Source of the DNA: Verrucomicrobiaceae bacterium
GTDB lineage: Bacteria > Verrucomicrobiota > Verrucomicrobiia > Verrucomicrobiales > Akkermansiaceae
Direction: 5' to 3'
DNA: 36,286 bases
Assembly (NCBI GenBank): GCA_027487355.1
Contig: JAIYDT010000427.1
Span: forward strand, 1 to 36,286
A model generated the notes under the pieces. That model searched no databases. It had not been told where the DNA came from and was given only the letters and a program-made list of their open reading frames with translations. The first letter of the stretch is position 1. Each line of letters begins with the position of its first letter. Positions 27,091 through 34,219 of this stretch are shown piece by piece. Position numbers and translations under genes: made by a program.

Positions 27091-27130
27091 CTTTTCAGAG
27101 GAGAACGGGAAACTCTTCTCATCTGAAAAG
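27091..27130. terminator. Hairpin after the amylase operon
   Basis: CTTTTCAGA (27091-27099) and TCTGAAAAG (27122-27130) form a perfect 9-bp outer stem, extended after one mismatch by GAGAA (27101-27105) and TTCTC (27116-27120). It begins 12 bases after the amylase stop. No T-run follows on the plus strand, so it may terminate by other means or protect the mRNA end. Confidence 0.5.
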
Positions 27131-27158
27131 GTGGGCAGGTTTTCCGCATCGCCAGCAG

Positions 27159-27294
27159 GTCCAAGGCACCACCAGCCTTTTGGACGAGGGCGGAATTTTC
27201 GAAATCTTTCCATCATCCAATTCCAGCTTGGCTTGGCAACAGGACGGACTTAGAAATTGTGCCATGAAGCCGTTTTCGGAACTCCGTAGTTCCG
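27159..27294. repeat. Two further inverted repeats in the post-amylase spacer
   Basis: GTCCAAGGC (27159-27167) can pair with GCCTTTTGGAC (27175-27185) with two extra Ts, and CGGAACT (27277-27283) pairs perfectly with AGTTCCG (27288-27294) across a 4-base loop. With the hairpin at 27091 and the palindrome at 27311, they make the 300-base gene-free stretch 27080-27379 unusually rich in structure. No convincing gene is visible there. Confidence 0.4.
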
Positions 27295-27310
27295 GGTCGC
27301 CTTTGCACCC

Positions 27311-27332
27311 GCTCACCGACCGGTCGGTGAGC
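27311..27332. promoter_or_regulatory. Perfect 22-bp palindrome
   Basis: Each 11-base half reads GCTCACCGACC, and the second half is its exact reverse complement, with no spacer. The ACCGACCGGTCGGT core resembles operators bound by TetR-type dimers. It lies 48-70 bases upstream of the small membrane protein gene at 27380. No TetR gene is in the window. It could alternatively fold as a 9-bp hairpin with a CCGG loop. Confidence 0.5.
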
Positions 27333-27379
27333 ATCCCCTAAACCCGACCAATCGTTGGACCATGCTATTTGATAATAAA

Positions 27380-27721
27380 ATGAAGAAGATCATACACCTA
27401 ACCGCAAAGGCTTTTGTTACGCTTGCCGTCCTTGTAGCTTTCGGAATTACCGTTCTTTATACTACGGGACTTTCCTACATCTATTGCAGCTTGCGGGAGG
27501 GATCATGGAAGAAAGCTACCAATGAGAGGGATCTGGAGTCCCGACTATTTGCCTTCTACTCAAAGAACTCAATTCTTCCCGAGCAGTCTTACATGGGGAG
27601 AGATCATGTCATTACGCCAGGTCAGCGCATGACGCGCTATCTGATTTTCGACAAGGAGCCTTTAGATGTTGTCTGCAATGAAGATGGTTCGGTTGTGGGT
27701 TTCTACGTGTCTTATGAATGA
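27380..27721 (+). CDS. Small membrane-anchored hypothetical protein
   Basis: I do not recognise this protein of about 113 residues. A basic N-terminus ('MKKIIHLTAKAF') leads to one hydrophobic helix (~residues 7-32), and the rest is a soluble, probably extracytoplasmic domain of about 75 residues. An in-frame ATG at 27362 would add six residues. The ATG at 27380 is preferred because it lies in the same TTTGATAATNAAATGAA context as the start of the next gene (27829). The gene is visibly more AT-rich than the amylase genes, suggesting an acquired island. Confidence 0.6.
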   Translation: MKKIIHLTAKAFVTLAVLVAFGITVLYTTGLSYIYCSLREGSWKKATNERDLESRLFAFYSKNSILPEQSYMGRDHVITPGQRMTRYLIFDKEPLDVVCNEDGSVVGFYVSYE

Positions 27722-27828
27722 CATTAAAATATTAATCGAAAAAGGAGGATAATCCAACGGCGGGTAACGATCCAGTTTTTATTCGGGCTTCCATCCCCGC
27801 CGTGGATGGCCTAGACTTTGATAATTAA

Positions 27829-28236
27829 ATGAACAAGCGAAATCGAGCTCTATTTGCCATCTTCGCACTGATCGTAATGGTTGCGGCGACCGCATTCTTC
27901 CTCCGGGATGTTCCACCCACGATCCCTCCATTTGATGGGGCGCTCTTCATTCAGATTGGTGGCCGAGATCCAAAGAGAGTCGAGATCAAGAAAGAGGATC
28001 TAAGTCAACTTCGACAGATCATCGAAGCCACGAAGCGAGATCGTTCCCCGATGAAGTGGATGCTGTTAGGAACGCTTGAGCTCAGAGCCAACGGAACAAC
28101 CATTTCAACCATTCAGATGTTCTCCAATCCAGAAGGTCCAGGACCGATGAAGATGTCGAAAGATTATTACTTGGGCTGCGATCAAAAGTCATTTCAGGAG
28201 ATTCTGGCGCGCGCGACTCCAATAGATAGGCCATGA
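27829..28236 (+). CDS. Small membrane-anchored hypothetical protein
   Basis: The 135-residue product has one N-terminal helix (about residues 7-25, 'ALFAIFALIVMVAATAFFL') and a soluble domain with alternating strand-like segments ('GALFIQIGGRDPKRVEIKKEDLSQLRQIIEATKRD'). No known motif is visible. The start at 27829 sits in the same TTTGATAATNAAATGAA context as the previous gene, although the two proteins are not obviously similar. It is AT-richer than the flanking regions. Function unknown. Confidence 0.62.
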   Translation: MNKRNRALFAIFALIVMVAATAFFLRDVPPTIPPFDGALFIQIGGRDPKRVEIKKEDLSQLRQIIEATKRDRSPMKWMLLGTLELRANGTTISTIQMFSNPEGPGPMKMSKDYYLGCDQKSFQEILARATPIDRP

Positions 28237-28343
28237 CGTCACTGGTTCAAAAAACAAGTCGATCAAGACCCGATGATAAGACGGGGAACGTTGGCACTTG
28301 TCTGTTTTCAAGGTGATAAAAGAACACACGGACCCACGAAGCG

Positions 28344-28952
28344 ATGCGCCGACATCTAGCAGCTTGTTCGATGATGACCGGGATCGCTGCGTTCCTGGTT
28401 TTCGTGGGGGTGTCGCATTCGTCGGGAACGATCCACGACCGATCCTATCTGCTTTGCAATGGATTATCAGGAAGTGCGGTCGCTGGCATTGCCGTGATCA
28501 CGGCGATGGTCGCGAGCCTTCTGAAAAAGCGGTTGGTGGCGAGCTACTCGGGTTTGGTCGCGCTGCTTTCCGGTCTCGTCGCCTTTGTTCCAGGCGCGAC
28601 CGAGAATCACCGAGTCGCTTTCACCAAGGAGAAGCTATCGGACATCTACTCATCGACCGCACAAAGAGGGTCTCCCTTTCCCGATCGATACGATTTTTCA
28701 TCTGTGCCTGATTCCGAACTCCTCATCTCTTCCGGTTACTGGGTCTCGGATGATCACCTGAAGTTCGAGGTGTATTACCACATCGGCTCCGATTCCTATA
28801 CGATGGCTTATCCCAATCAAAACTGGCAGTGGCGCGGTTACGGCTATGCAGGTCCATCTTCTGCCGAAGCCGAGCAAGCGGGTAATGGAAACCCCACCAA
28901 CACTCCCGAGTCGAAGTCCGGGGAAACGAACAAACCGCAACCTGGTGAGTAA
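28344..28952 (+). CDS. Hypothetical membrane protein with three hydrophobic segments
   Basis: The 202-residue protein has three hydrophobic stretches (about residues 10-26, 44-60 and 66-83), then a soluble domain of about 85 residues rich in Tyr and Trp ('YWVSDDHLKFEVYYHIGSDSYTMAYPNQNWQWRGYGYAG') and a disordered polar tail (N/T/S/E/P/G-rich). No enzyme motif is visible. It is the last gene of the small-protein island and is convergent with the GH10 gene, 78 bases away. The ATG at 28344 precedes the first helix by about 10 residues. Function unknown. Confidence 0.62.
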   Translation: MRRHLAACSMMTGIAAFLVFVGVSHSSGTIHDRSYLLCNGLSGSAVAGIAVITAMVASLLKKRLVASYSGLVALLSGLVAFVPGATENHRVAFTKEKLSDIYSSTAQRGSPFPDRYDFSSVPDSELLISSGYWVSDDHLKFEVYYHIGSDSYTMAYPNQNWQWRGYGYAGPSSAEAEQAGNGNPTNTPESKSGETNKPQPGE

Positions 28953-29030
28953 CGTCCCATCGCTGAAGCTGGGCCGACTGCCGAGGCCACTCTGCGGGCC
29001 AGGTCATGAAGCTCGCTTGTCTCCCCGAAC

Positions 29031-30188
29031 TCACGGAGCCTTCTTCTCCTCACGCTTCTTCTCCCCTTCCTTCAGCACCGCGAAGAACGCGGGTTTGGGC
29101 AGCATGGCCCGATCGATCAGCAGGGCGTGATTGGTCCTGCCCCGGATTGGAAAGTGGTTCAGCCAGCTGAAGCCATCGTTCAAGCCCCACAACGTGACAC
29201 GGGTCACCGATTTCCGATGACGCAGATACACGTCGAACAGCTCGGCGTAGCGTTTTGCCAGTTTCTGCTGAACCTCATCGGGCAGCCCGGTCTTGTAGGG
29301 ATCGAGGGCCGGATCCGCCTGTTCGCGGCGGTTGATGTCGGCGTTGCCGAAACCTCCCCTTGCGGGAAGCACGTCCACATCGAGTTCGGTCACCATCACC
29401 TTCAGTCCAAGAGCGGAGAGATCCTGAATGGTTTTCTCAACTTCGGAGAGGGCAGGTCGATCCAGGCTGAAATGCGATTGGGTGCCCACCCCGGTGATCG
29501 GCACTCCGCGGGCGATCATCCCCTTCAGCAGGGTGACGCAGTTGCGGCGCTTGCGCGGGTCCTCGAGGCCGTAGTCGTTGTAGTAGAGCTCGGCATTCGG
29601 CGCCGCCTCCCTGGCAAAGCGGAAGGCGTGATCGAGGAAATCGTCGCCAATGATGCGCCGCCATGGCGAATCCCGCAGCAGCTCGGGGCCCCCGTCGGAG
29701 AGGGCCTCGTTGACCACGTCCCAGCCTTTCACGGAGTCCTTGTAGCGATCGGCCACCGTCCGGATGTGTTCGCGCATCCGCTCCAGCAACTGCTCGCGGG
29801 TCGCGGGCTTTCCGTCGTCTCCCTTGAACACCCAGTCCGGCGTCTGGCTGTGCCACACCAGTGTGTGACCGATCAGTTTCATGTCGTGGGCCTTCGCGAA
29901 GTTGGCAAAGACATCCGCCGATTTGAATTCGTAGCGACCCGGAGCGGGATGCAGGGCCTGCCACTTGAACTCGTTCTCCGGAGTGATGGCCGAGAACTGC
30001 TTTGCCGCCACTTCCTCCGCCTTGGGAACCCGTCCGTTGATCTGGTAGGAGCCCAGCGCCACTCCCACCAGGAAATCATCCGCGAACACGCTCCGCAGCG
30101 TCGCCGGCGGCTCGACGGCATGCGCCGCAGGCAGCGACCAGGCAAGGCACGCCATCACGACGAGGCGGGAAAGGGAAAGTGGGTTCAT
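29031..30188 (-). CDS. Secreted GH10 endo-1,4-beta-xylanase
   Basis: GH10 enzymes cut beta-1,4-xylan with retention of configuration. The 385-residue protein has a signal peptide (~1-24, cleavage near 'AAHA'). The GH10 barrel covers about 30-370: 'ITPENEFKWQALHP' (~68-81), 'GHTLVWHSQTPDW' (~107-119), acid/base Glu161 in 'WDVVNEALSD', 'YYNDYGLEDP' (~202-211), and nucleophile Glu268 in 'VMVTELDVDVLP'. 'VTLWGLNDGFSWL' near 334-346 completes the site. It is a single-domain enzyme with no visible binding module. It lies 38 bases after the esterase gene on the same strand, so the two likely act together on xylan. Confidence 0.94.
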   Translation of the reverse strand: MNPLSLSRLVVMACLAWSLPAAHAVEPPATLRSVFADDFLVGVALGSYQINGRVPKAEEVAAKQFSAITPENEFKWQALHPAPGRYEFKSADVFANFAKAHDMKLIGHTLVWHSQTPDWVFKGDDGKPATREQLLERMREHIRTVADRYKDSVKGWDVVNEALSDGGPELLRDSPWRRIIGDDFLDHAFRFAREAAPNAELYYNDYGLEDPRKRRNCVTLLKGMIARGVPITGVGTQSHFSLDRPALSEVEKTIQDLSALGLKVMVTELDVDVLPARGGFGNADINRREQADPALDPYKTGLPDEVQQKLAKRYAELFDVYLRHRKSVTRVTLWGLNDGFSWLNHFPIRGRTNHALLIDRAMLPKPAFFAVLKEGEKKREEKKAP

Positions 30189-30226
30189 GGGGATTCATTG
30201 ACGGACCAACTTGAAGTAAACCCGCC

Positions 30227-31123
30227 TCAGCGGAAAACATTCTGTGCAAAGTAAAAAAGGCTGCTGCCCCAATGGGCGGCGTCGTGGCCATGACCATCGA
30301 CGTGCCAGGCATGCGGCACCTGCTTTTCCTTCAGGTAGGCATGCATTCCCTGGCTGATGTTGATCAGGCCGTCCTTGTTGCCGCAGGTCAGCACCAGCAG
30401 CTTCAGGTGTTTTTTCGACTCATCTGGTTTCGGGAGGAGATCTGCCGGGGCCTTGGTGTTCGGTGCCGGGGAGAACGCGCCGATCCACGCAAAGGTGTCG
30501 AGGTGGCTGAGTCCGAAGTTCAGCGTCTGCCCGCCGCCCATTGAAAGCCCGGCCAGCGCCCGACCCTCCGGGGTCTTCACGACTTCATATCTTGCGGCGA
30601 TCACCGGAATCACATCGTCGAGCAGATCCCGCTCGAAGTTCGCGAACGCTGGGGCCGCCGCGTAGATGTTGCCTTCCGGACGATCATTCTTCTGGGCGCG
30701 ACCATTCGGCATCACCACGATCATCGGCACCGCCTTCTTGTCCGCGATCAGGTTGTCGAAAATCGCGTCCACCGTCACGAAGCGCTGCCACTCAGTCTCA
30801 TCGCCACCGATGCCGTGCAGCAGATAGAGCACCGGATAGTTCTTCTCCTTCGAATAGCCCGGAGGCGTGTAAACCTGCATCCGGCGTTTCGTGCCGACTG
30901 TTTTCGAGTCATACTCCACCATTTCCAGCCGACCCTGCAGGATGTCCTTGCGGCGCACGTTGAACCCTCTTGGCGGAGCGTCGAAGGCCGGCTTGTCATC
31001 GGGTGTCAGGACGATCGGACGACCGAAAGCCTTCTTGGGGTCCGGCGGGGCGTCTGCCCCATTCGAGGTCAAGGCCATCGCCGCCATCAGACTGAGGACC
31101 GGGAGGAATCGGGTGGGTTTCAT
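30227..31123 (-). CDS. Secreted esterase (feruloyl/acetyl esterase-like, esterase D family)
   Basis: The 298-residue alpha/beta-hydrolase starts with a signal peptide (~1-23). The oxyanion region 'YPVLYLLHGIGGDETEW' lies at ~96-112, the nucleophile motif 'AGLSMGGGQ' gives Ser194, Asp251 in 'TCGNKDGL' is the likely acid, and a His in 'DGHGHDAAHW' (about 277-284) the base. This pattern is that of esterase D/feruloyl-esterase-type enzymes often linked to GH10 xylanases, which remove feruloyl or acetyl groups from xylan. Exact ester specificity is inferred from context. The ATG at 31121-31123 sits directly before the signal peptide; the longer frame adds 19 poor codons. Confidence 0.87.
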   Translation of the reverse strand: MKPTRFLPVLSLMAAMALTSNGADAPPDPKKAFGRPIVLTPDDKPAFDAPPRGFNVRRKDILQGRLEMVEYDSKTVGTKRRMQVYTPPGYSKEKNYPVLYLLHGIGGDETEWQRFVTVDAIFDNLIADKKAVPMIVVMPNGRAQKNDRPEGNIYAAAPAFANFERDLLDDVIPVIAARYEVVKTPEGRALAGLSMGGGQTLNFGLSHLDTFAWIGAFSPAPNTKAPADLLPKPDESKKHLKLLVLTCGNKDGLINISQGMHAYLKEKQVPHAWHVDGHGHDAAHWGSSLFYFAQNVFR

Positions 31124-31271
31124 GCACCACCTACTACGCGCCCATTTTCCCGATCCGTCAAAGGGCATCGCCTCCCACAAAAAGGGTTCTCAGAAGCTGT
31201 CTTGAGAATGAGGAACCAATCCAAACGCAGAAAAGCAGCCGAAGATGGACGGGATGAACGCGGGTGATTGT

Positions 31272-31664
31272 CTACTCCTTGGATCGAGTGACCAGAGGCA
31301 ATGCCCCGAAGTGACCGTCGCGGGTGGCGAGTTCACCGTGGCACTCGTGGCAAAGGGCGGCGATCCAGATGTCATTGGTGGGAATGGGAGTTCCCTGGTT
31401 CTGGAGGTGGAGCAGGAACTCGCTGTAGATTTCCGCCGTCCGGAGTGTGACCGGCATGACTTCAACCTGAGGCTCCTTGAGGAAGGCGTGCAAGTTGCCG
31501 AGATTCCGTTCGAACAGGCTCCCTTTGCAAAAGCCATGCATGAGTTCGCCGACAACGATCGAAGGCACCACGATTCGATCCGCGATGGCGATCCGTTCAT
31601 GCCACCGCCCAGTCCGCCTCCAATCGCTGTAGGCATTGGTATCCAGCACGAGGATCAGCTCCAT
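31272..31664 (-). CDS. VapC-type PIN-domain toxin
   Basis: The 130-residue protein has the PIN acidic residues in order: Asp8 in 'LVLDTNAYSDW', Glu40 in 'IVVGELMHGF', Asp98 in 'PTNDIWIAAL' and Asp116 in 'ATRDGHFG'. It is an Mg-dependent RNase-type toxin by family. Its start overlaps the upstream antitoxin gene by 10 bases, which implies translational coupling. It is only distantly similar to the PIN toxin at 4058 and is paired with a different antitoxin type, so the two pairs are independent systems. Confidence 0.88.
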   Translation of the reverse strand: MELILVLDTNAYSDWRRTGRWHERIAIADRIVVPSIVVGELMHGFCKGSLFERNLGNLHAFLKEPQVEVMPVTLRTAEIYSEFLLHLQNQGTPIPTNDIWIAALCHECHGELATRDGHFGALPLVTRSKE

Positions 31665-31903
31665 AGCTCGTCATCCACCTGCTTGAGATCCTTTTCCAGA
31701 AATGCCTCCCATTCCGGGCCGAAGTCCGAATCCCCGGCATACTGATCCAGGTTGGTTTTCCGGATCGGTTCGACGTCGGCTCCCAGCCCGCGCCGCAACG
31801 CGTCGAGGAGCACCTGATTCATCGACACGTGAAGTCTCGACGCTTCCTGTCGCGCCCTTTCCACCCAGGCCTCCTCCACCCGGCGTATGGTCACTTGAGT
31901 CAT
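31655..31903 (-). CDS. Antitoxin of the PIN pair, ribbon-helix-helix-like
   Basis: The 82-residue protein begins 'MTQVTIRRVEEAWVERARQEASRLHVSMNQVLLDALRRG', the strand-helix-helix layout of RHH (Arc/CopG/FitA-type) DNA-binding antitoxins. The acidic C-terminal half ('DFGPEWEAFLEKDLKQVDDELW') would wrap the toxin. Start at 31901-31903 places the ribbon strand at the N-terminus; the nine upstream codons are not needed. It precedes and overlaps the PIN toxin gene. Confidence 0.8.
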   Translation of the reverse strand: MTQVTIRRVEEAWVERARQEASRLHVSMNQVLLDALRRGLGADVEPIRKTNLDQYAGDSDFGPEWEAFLEKDLKQVDDELWS

Positions 31904-32024
31904 GCATGCACTAAGTCTTAAAAAACGCATGCAGTCAATGACTCATTCGGCAGAGTGACCTGCGGCTTCCCGCTCAAGCCCCGAGAGCTCTCCACTCCCT
32001 CCGAGCATTCGACTATGTGGAGCC

Positions 32025-32074
32025 GGGGCATTTCTGCCCCCAAGTCAGGGTGGTTGCGACAGGAATCTCGCAAC
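32025..32074. repeat. REP-like double hairpin downstream of the MFS operon
   Basis: Two adjacent stems: GGGGCA (32025-32030) with TGCCCC (32035-32040) around TTTC, and GTTGCGA (32053-32059) with TCGCAAC (32068-32074) around an 8-base loop. The pair lies 4 bases past the MFS stop and may end that operon. Reverse-complemented, the first is GGGGCAGAAATGCCCC, which matches GGAGCAGAGATGCTCC at 625-640 with one compensated base pair and one loop change. Confidence 0.6.
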
Positions 32075-32077
32075 TCC

Positions 32078-33364
32078 CTATTTCACCGGCTCCATTTTTG
32101 GGACGAGGAAATGGAAGCACGCGAGGGCGGCGAGGTAGGCCAGGCCGGCGAAGGTGAAGAGCAGGGTGTAGACGTGCTCGTTGTTGGAGTTCTTTGCCTG
32201 TGAATCGAAGAGGATGGCGGTGAGCTTCAACAGCCCCATCGTGCCGAGCCCGCCAGCGGTTCCGCCGATACCGGCGACGGTGGCGACCGCGTGCTTGGGG
32301 AAAAGATCGGAGACGCTGGTGTAGAGGTTCGACGACCAGCCCTGATGCGAGGCCATGGCGAGCCCGACGATGCAGATGGCGATCCATTTCCACTCCTGCG
32401 GCACGAAGGTGGTGAGCGCCACCGGCAGCACGCCGATCACGCAGATGAGCATCGCGGTCTTGCGGGCCTTGTTGAGCGACCAGCCGCGTTTCAGAAGCGT
32501 GGAGGAAAGCCATCCGCCGCCGATGCTGCCGACATCCGCCATCAGATAGATCACAAGAAAGGGTGGACCGAATTCGAATATCTTCATCCCAAAGTGCTGG
32601 CTGAAGAAGAGCGGTAGGAGATAGATGTTCCAGCGCCAGATCGCGTCGGTGAAGAATTTCCCCATCATGAACGCCCAGGCCTGGCGGGTGGAGAGGATGC
32701 GCCTCAACGGCATGGATTCGGTGATGGCGTCCGGCGGATCGCTGCGGATGTGGGCGAGTTCGGAGGGCGAGACACGCGGATGGGTTTCCGGAGAACGGAA
32801 GGCCGTCAGCCAGAATGCCAGCCAGATGAGGCCGACACCGGCGGTGGCGAGAATGGCTGCCTGCCAACCGAAGTGATAGAAAATGATCGGCACCAGTGCA
32901 GGAGCAAGAATGGCCCCGACGTTGCTTCCGGAGTTGAAGATGCCGGCGACCAGGGCACGCTCGCGACTGGGGAACCATTCGGCCACGGCCTTGGTGGCTC
33001 CGGGAAAGGCACCGGATTCTGTTAGGCCGAGGAGGAAGCGTGCAAGGCAGAAGCCGACGATGGTGGCCATGCCGCTGTGCATGGCGAGGGCGATGCACCA
33101 ACCGGCCAGCGCGATGGCGAGTCCGAGTCGGGTGCCGATGCGGTCGAGGATGCGTCCGACAAAGGCCAGTCCGAAGGTGTATCCGACCTCGAACCAGAAG
33201 GTGATGTTGGCGTAGTCGGCATCGCTCCAGGTGAAGATCTTCTTCAGCTCGGGACTGAGCACGCCGAAGACCATCCGGTCCATGTAGTTGATCGTGATCA
33301 TCGCGAAGATGAGTGCACAGATCACCCAGCGATATCGGGAGGTGGGTTTTTGGGTTTCGGTCAT
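32078..33364 (-). CDS. MFS transporter, anion:cation symporter (hexuronate/sugar-acid) type
   Basis: The 428-residue protein fits the ACS branch of the major facilitator superfamily, which includes ExuT, GudP and DgoT. It begins 'YRWVICALIFAMITINYMDRMVFGVLSPELKKIF' with the ACS-type 'NYMDR' in helix 1, then 'RILDRIGTRLG' in loop 2-3, and 'FLLGLTESGAFPGATKAVAEWFPSRERALVAGIFNSGSNVGAI' in helices 4-5. Twelve hydrophobic segments are countable. It lies 10 bases after an SDR gene and probably imports the sugar acid those dehydrogenases oxidise. The ATG at 33362-33364 is preceded by a pyrimidine tract; the longer frame overlaps the SDR gene. Confidence 0.9.
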   Translation of the reverse strand: MTETQKPTSRYRWVICALIFAMITINYMDRMVFGVLSPELKKIFTWSDADYANITFWFEVGYTFGLAFVGRILDRIGTRLGLAIALAGWCIALAMHSGMATIVGFCLARFLLGLTESGAFPGATKAVAEWFPSRERALVAGIFNSGSNVGAILAPALVPIIFYHFGWQAAILATAGVGLIWLAFWLTAFRSPETHPRVSPSELAHIRSDPPDAITESMPLRRILSTRQAWAFMMGKFFTDAIWRWNIYLLPLFFSQHFGMKIFEFGPPFLVIYLMADVGSIGGGWLSSTLLKRGWSLNKARKTAMLICVIGVLPVALTTFVPQEWKWIAICIVGLAMASHQGWSSNLYTSVSDLFPKHAVATVAGIGGTAGGLGTMGLLKLTAILFDSQAKNSNNEHVYTLLFTFAGLAYLAALACFHFLVPKMEPVK

Positions 33365-33374
33365 GGAGAGAAAG

Positions 33375-34160
33375 TCAGGAGGGTTTGGGCAGGGCGCGGG
33401 TGTCGTTGACGGAGATGCCGCCATCGACGAGGAGGGTTTGGCCGTTGACGTAGGCGCTGGCGTTGCTGGCGAGGAAAAGCAGCGGACCTGTTAGATCCTC
33501 GATCCTTCCCGGCCTGCGCAGGGGAATCTTGTCGCTGAGGTAGCTGACCCACTCGGCATTGTCATAAAGTACGGCGTTCTGCGCGGTCTTGAACCAGCCG
33601 GGCGCGAGGCAGTTCACCGTGACGCCACTGGGTCCCCAGTCGGCCGCGAGGCTCATGGTGAGTTGCTTCACCCCGCCGCGGCTGGCTCCATAGGGGGCGA
33701 GCCCGGCATACCCGGCGACGCAGGTGACCGAGCCGATGTTGATGATCCGGCCCTTTCCGGTCGCGACCATTTGGCGGGCGACGGATTGGGCGACGAAGAA
33801 CAGGCCGCGCAAGTTGGTGTCGAGCACGGTGTTCCAATCGTCCCAGGTGATGTCGAGCGCGGGCTTGCGGACGTTGCAGCCGGCGTTGTTGACGAGAATG
33901 TCGAGGTGGCCGAAGGCCGAAATCGCGGTGGCGATGCCGGACTCGATGCTGTCGTGATCGCGCACATCAAGGGCGATGGGGATCGCGCGACGTCCGAGGG
34001 CCTCGATGTCACGAACGGTTTCATCGAGCGACTCCAGCGTGCGGCTGGTGATGGCAACATCGGCTCCGGCCGCCGCGAGCGTGAGGGCAAAGTGCTTTCC
34101 AAGGCCACGGCTGGCTCCGGTGACGAGTGCGGTCTGGTCGGTGAGGGAGAATAGGGACAT
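33375..34160 (-). CDS. SDR-family oxidoreductase, gluconate 5-dehydrogenase-like
   Basis: Short-chain dehydrogenases reduce or oxidise sugar (keto)acids with NAD(P). The 261-residue protein has the Rossmann motif 'TGASRGLGKHFA' at 14-25, 'NNAG' at 91-94, Ser144 in 'NIGSV', and Tyr157 in 'YGASRGG'. The last motif has Arg161 where the catalytic Lys of YxxxK is normally found, read directly as a CGC codon. The overall sequence, including 'WNTVLDTNLRG' and 'NCLAPGWFKT', is closest in style to gluconate 5-dehydrogenase (IdnO-like) and KduD-like enzymes. It sits between a zinc dehydrogenase and an ACS-type transporter gene. Substrate is inferred from context. Confidence 0.87.
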   Translation of the reverse strand: MSLFSLTDQTALVTGASRGLGKHFALTLAAAGADVAITSRTLESLDETVRDIEALGRRAIPIALDVRDHDSIESGIATAISAFGHLDILVNNAGCNVRKPALDITWDDWNTVLDTNLRGLFFVAQSVARQMVATGKGRIINIGSVTCVAGYAGLAPYGASRGGVKQLTMSLAADWGPSGVTVNCLAPGWFKTAQNAVLYDNAEWVSYLSDKIPLRRPGRIEDLTGPLLFLASNASAYVNGQTLLVDGGISVNDTRALPKPS

Positions 34161-34171
34161 GGGGGAAGAAA

Positions 34172-34210
34172 TGACTAATGACTAATAACTAATAACTAAT
34201 AACTAATAAC
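34172..34210. repeat. Heptad tandem repeat between zinc dehydrogenase and SDR genes
   Basis: Five perfect-phase 7-base units: TGACTAA twice, then TAACTAA three times, followed by a partial TAAC. It occupies most of the 59-base spacer between two genes of one probable operon. The units differ in sequence from the GAAATTC heptads near ptsH but share the period. Each unit carries a stop codon, so the array gives stops in all frames. Confidence 0.8.
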
Positions 34211-34219
34211 CCATACCTC

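Noticed and set aside
27119-27334. 71-codon minus-strand frame in the post-amylase spacer, with a CxxC motif
   Set aside because: It overlaps three inverted repeats including the perfect palindrome, has no hydrophobic or domain signature, and its start lies inside the palindrome. Too weak to call as a gene.
31124-31271. Possible gene or RNA between the esterase and PIN-toxin genes
   Set aside because: Only a short TTCTCA/TGAGAA inverted repeat is seen. No frame with good coding character and no RNA signature.
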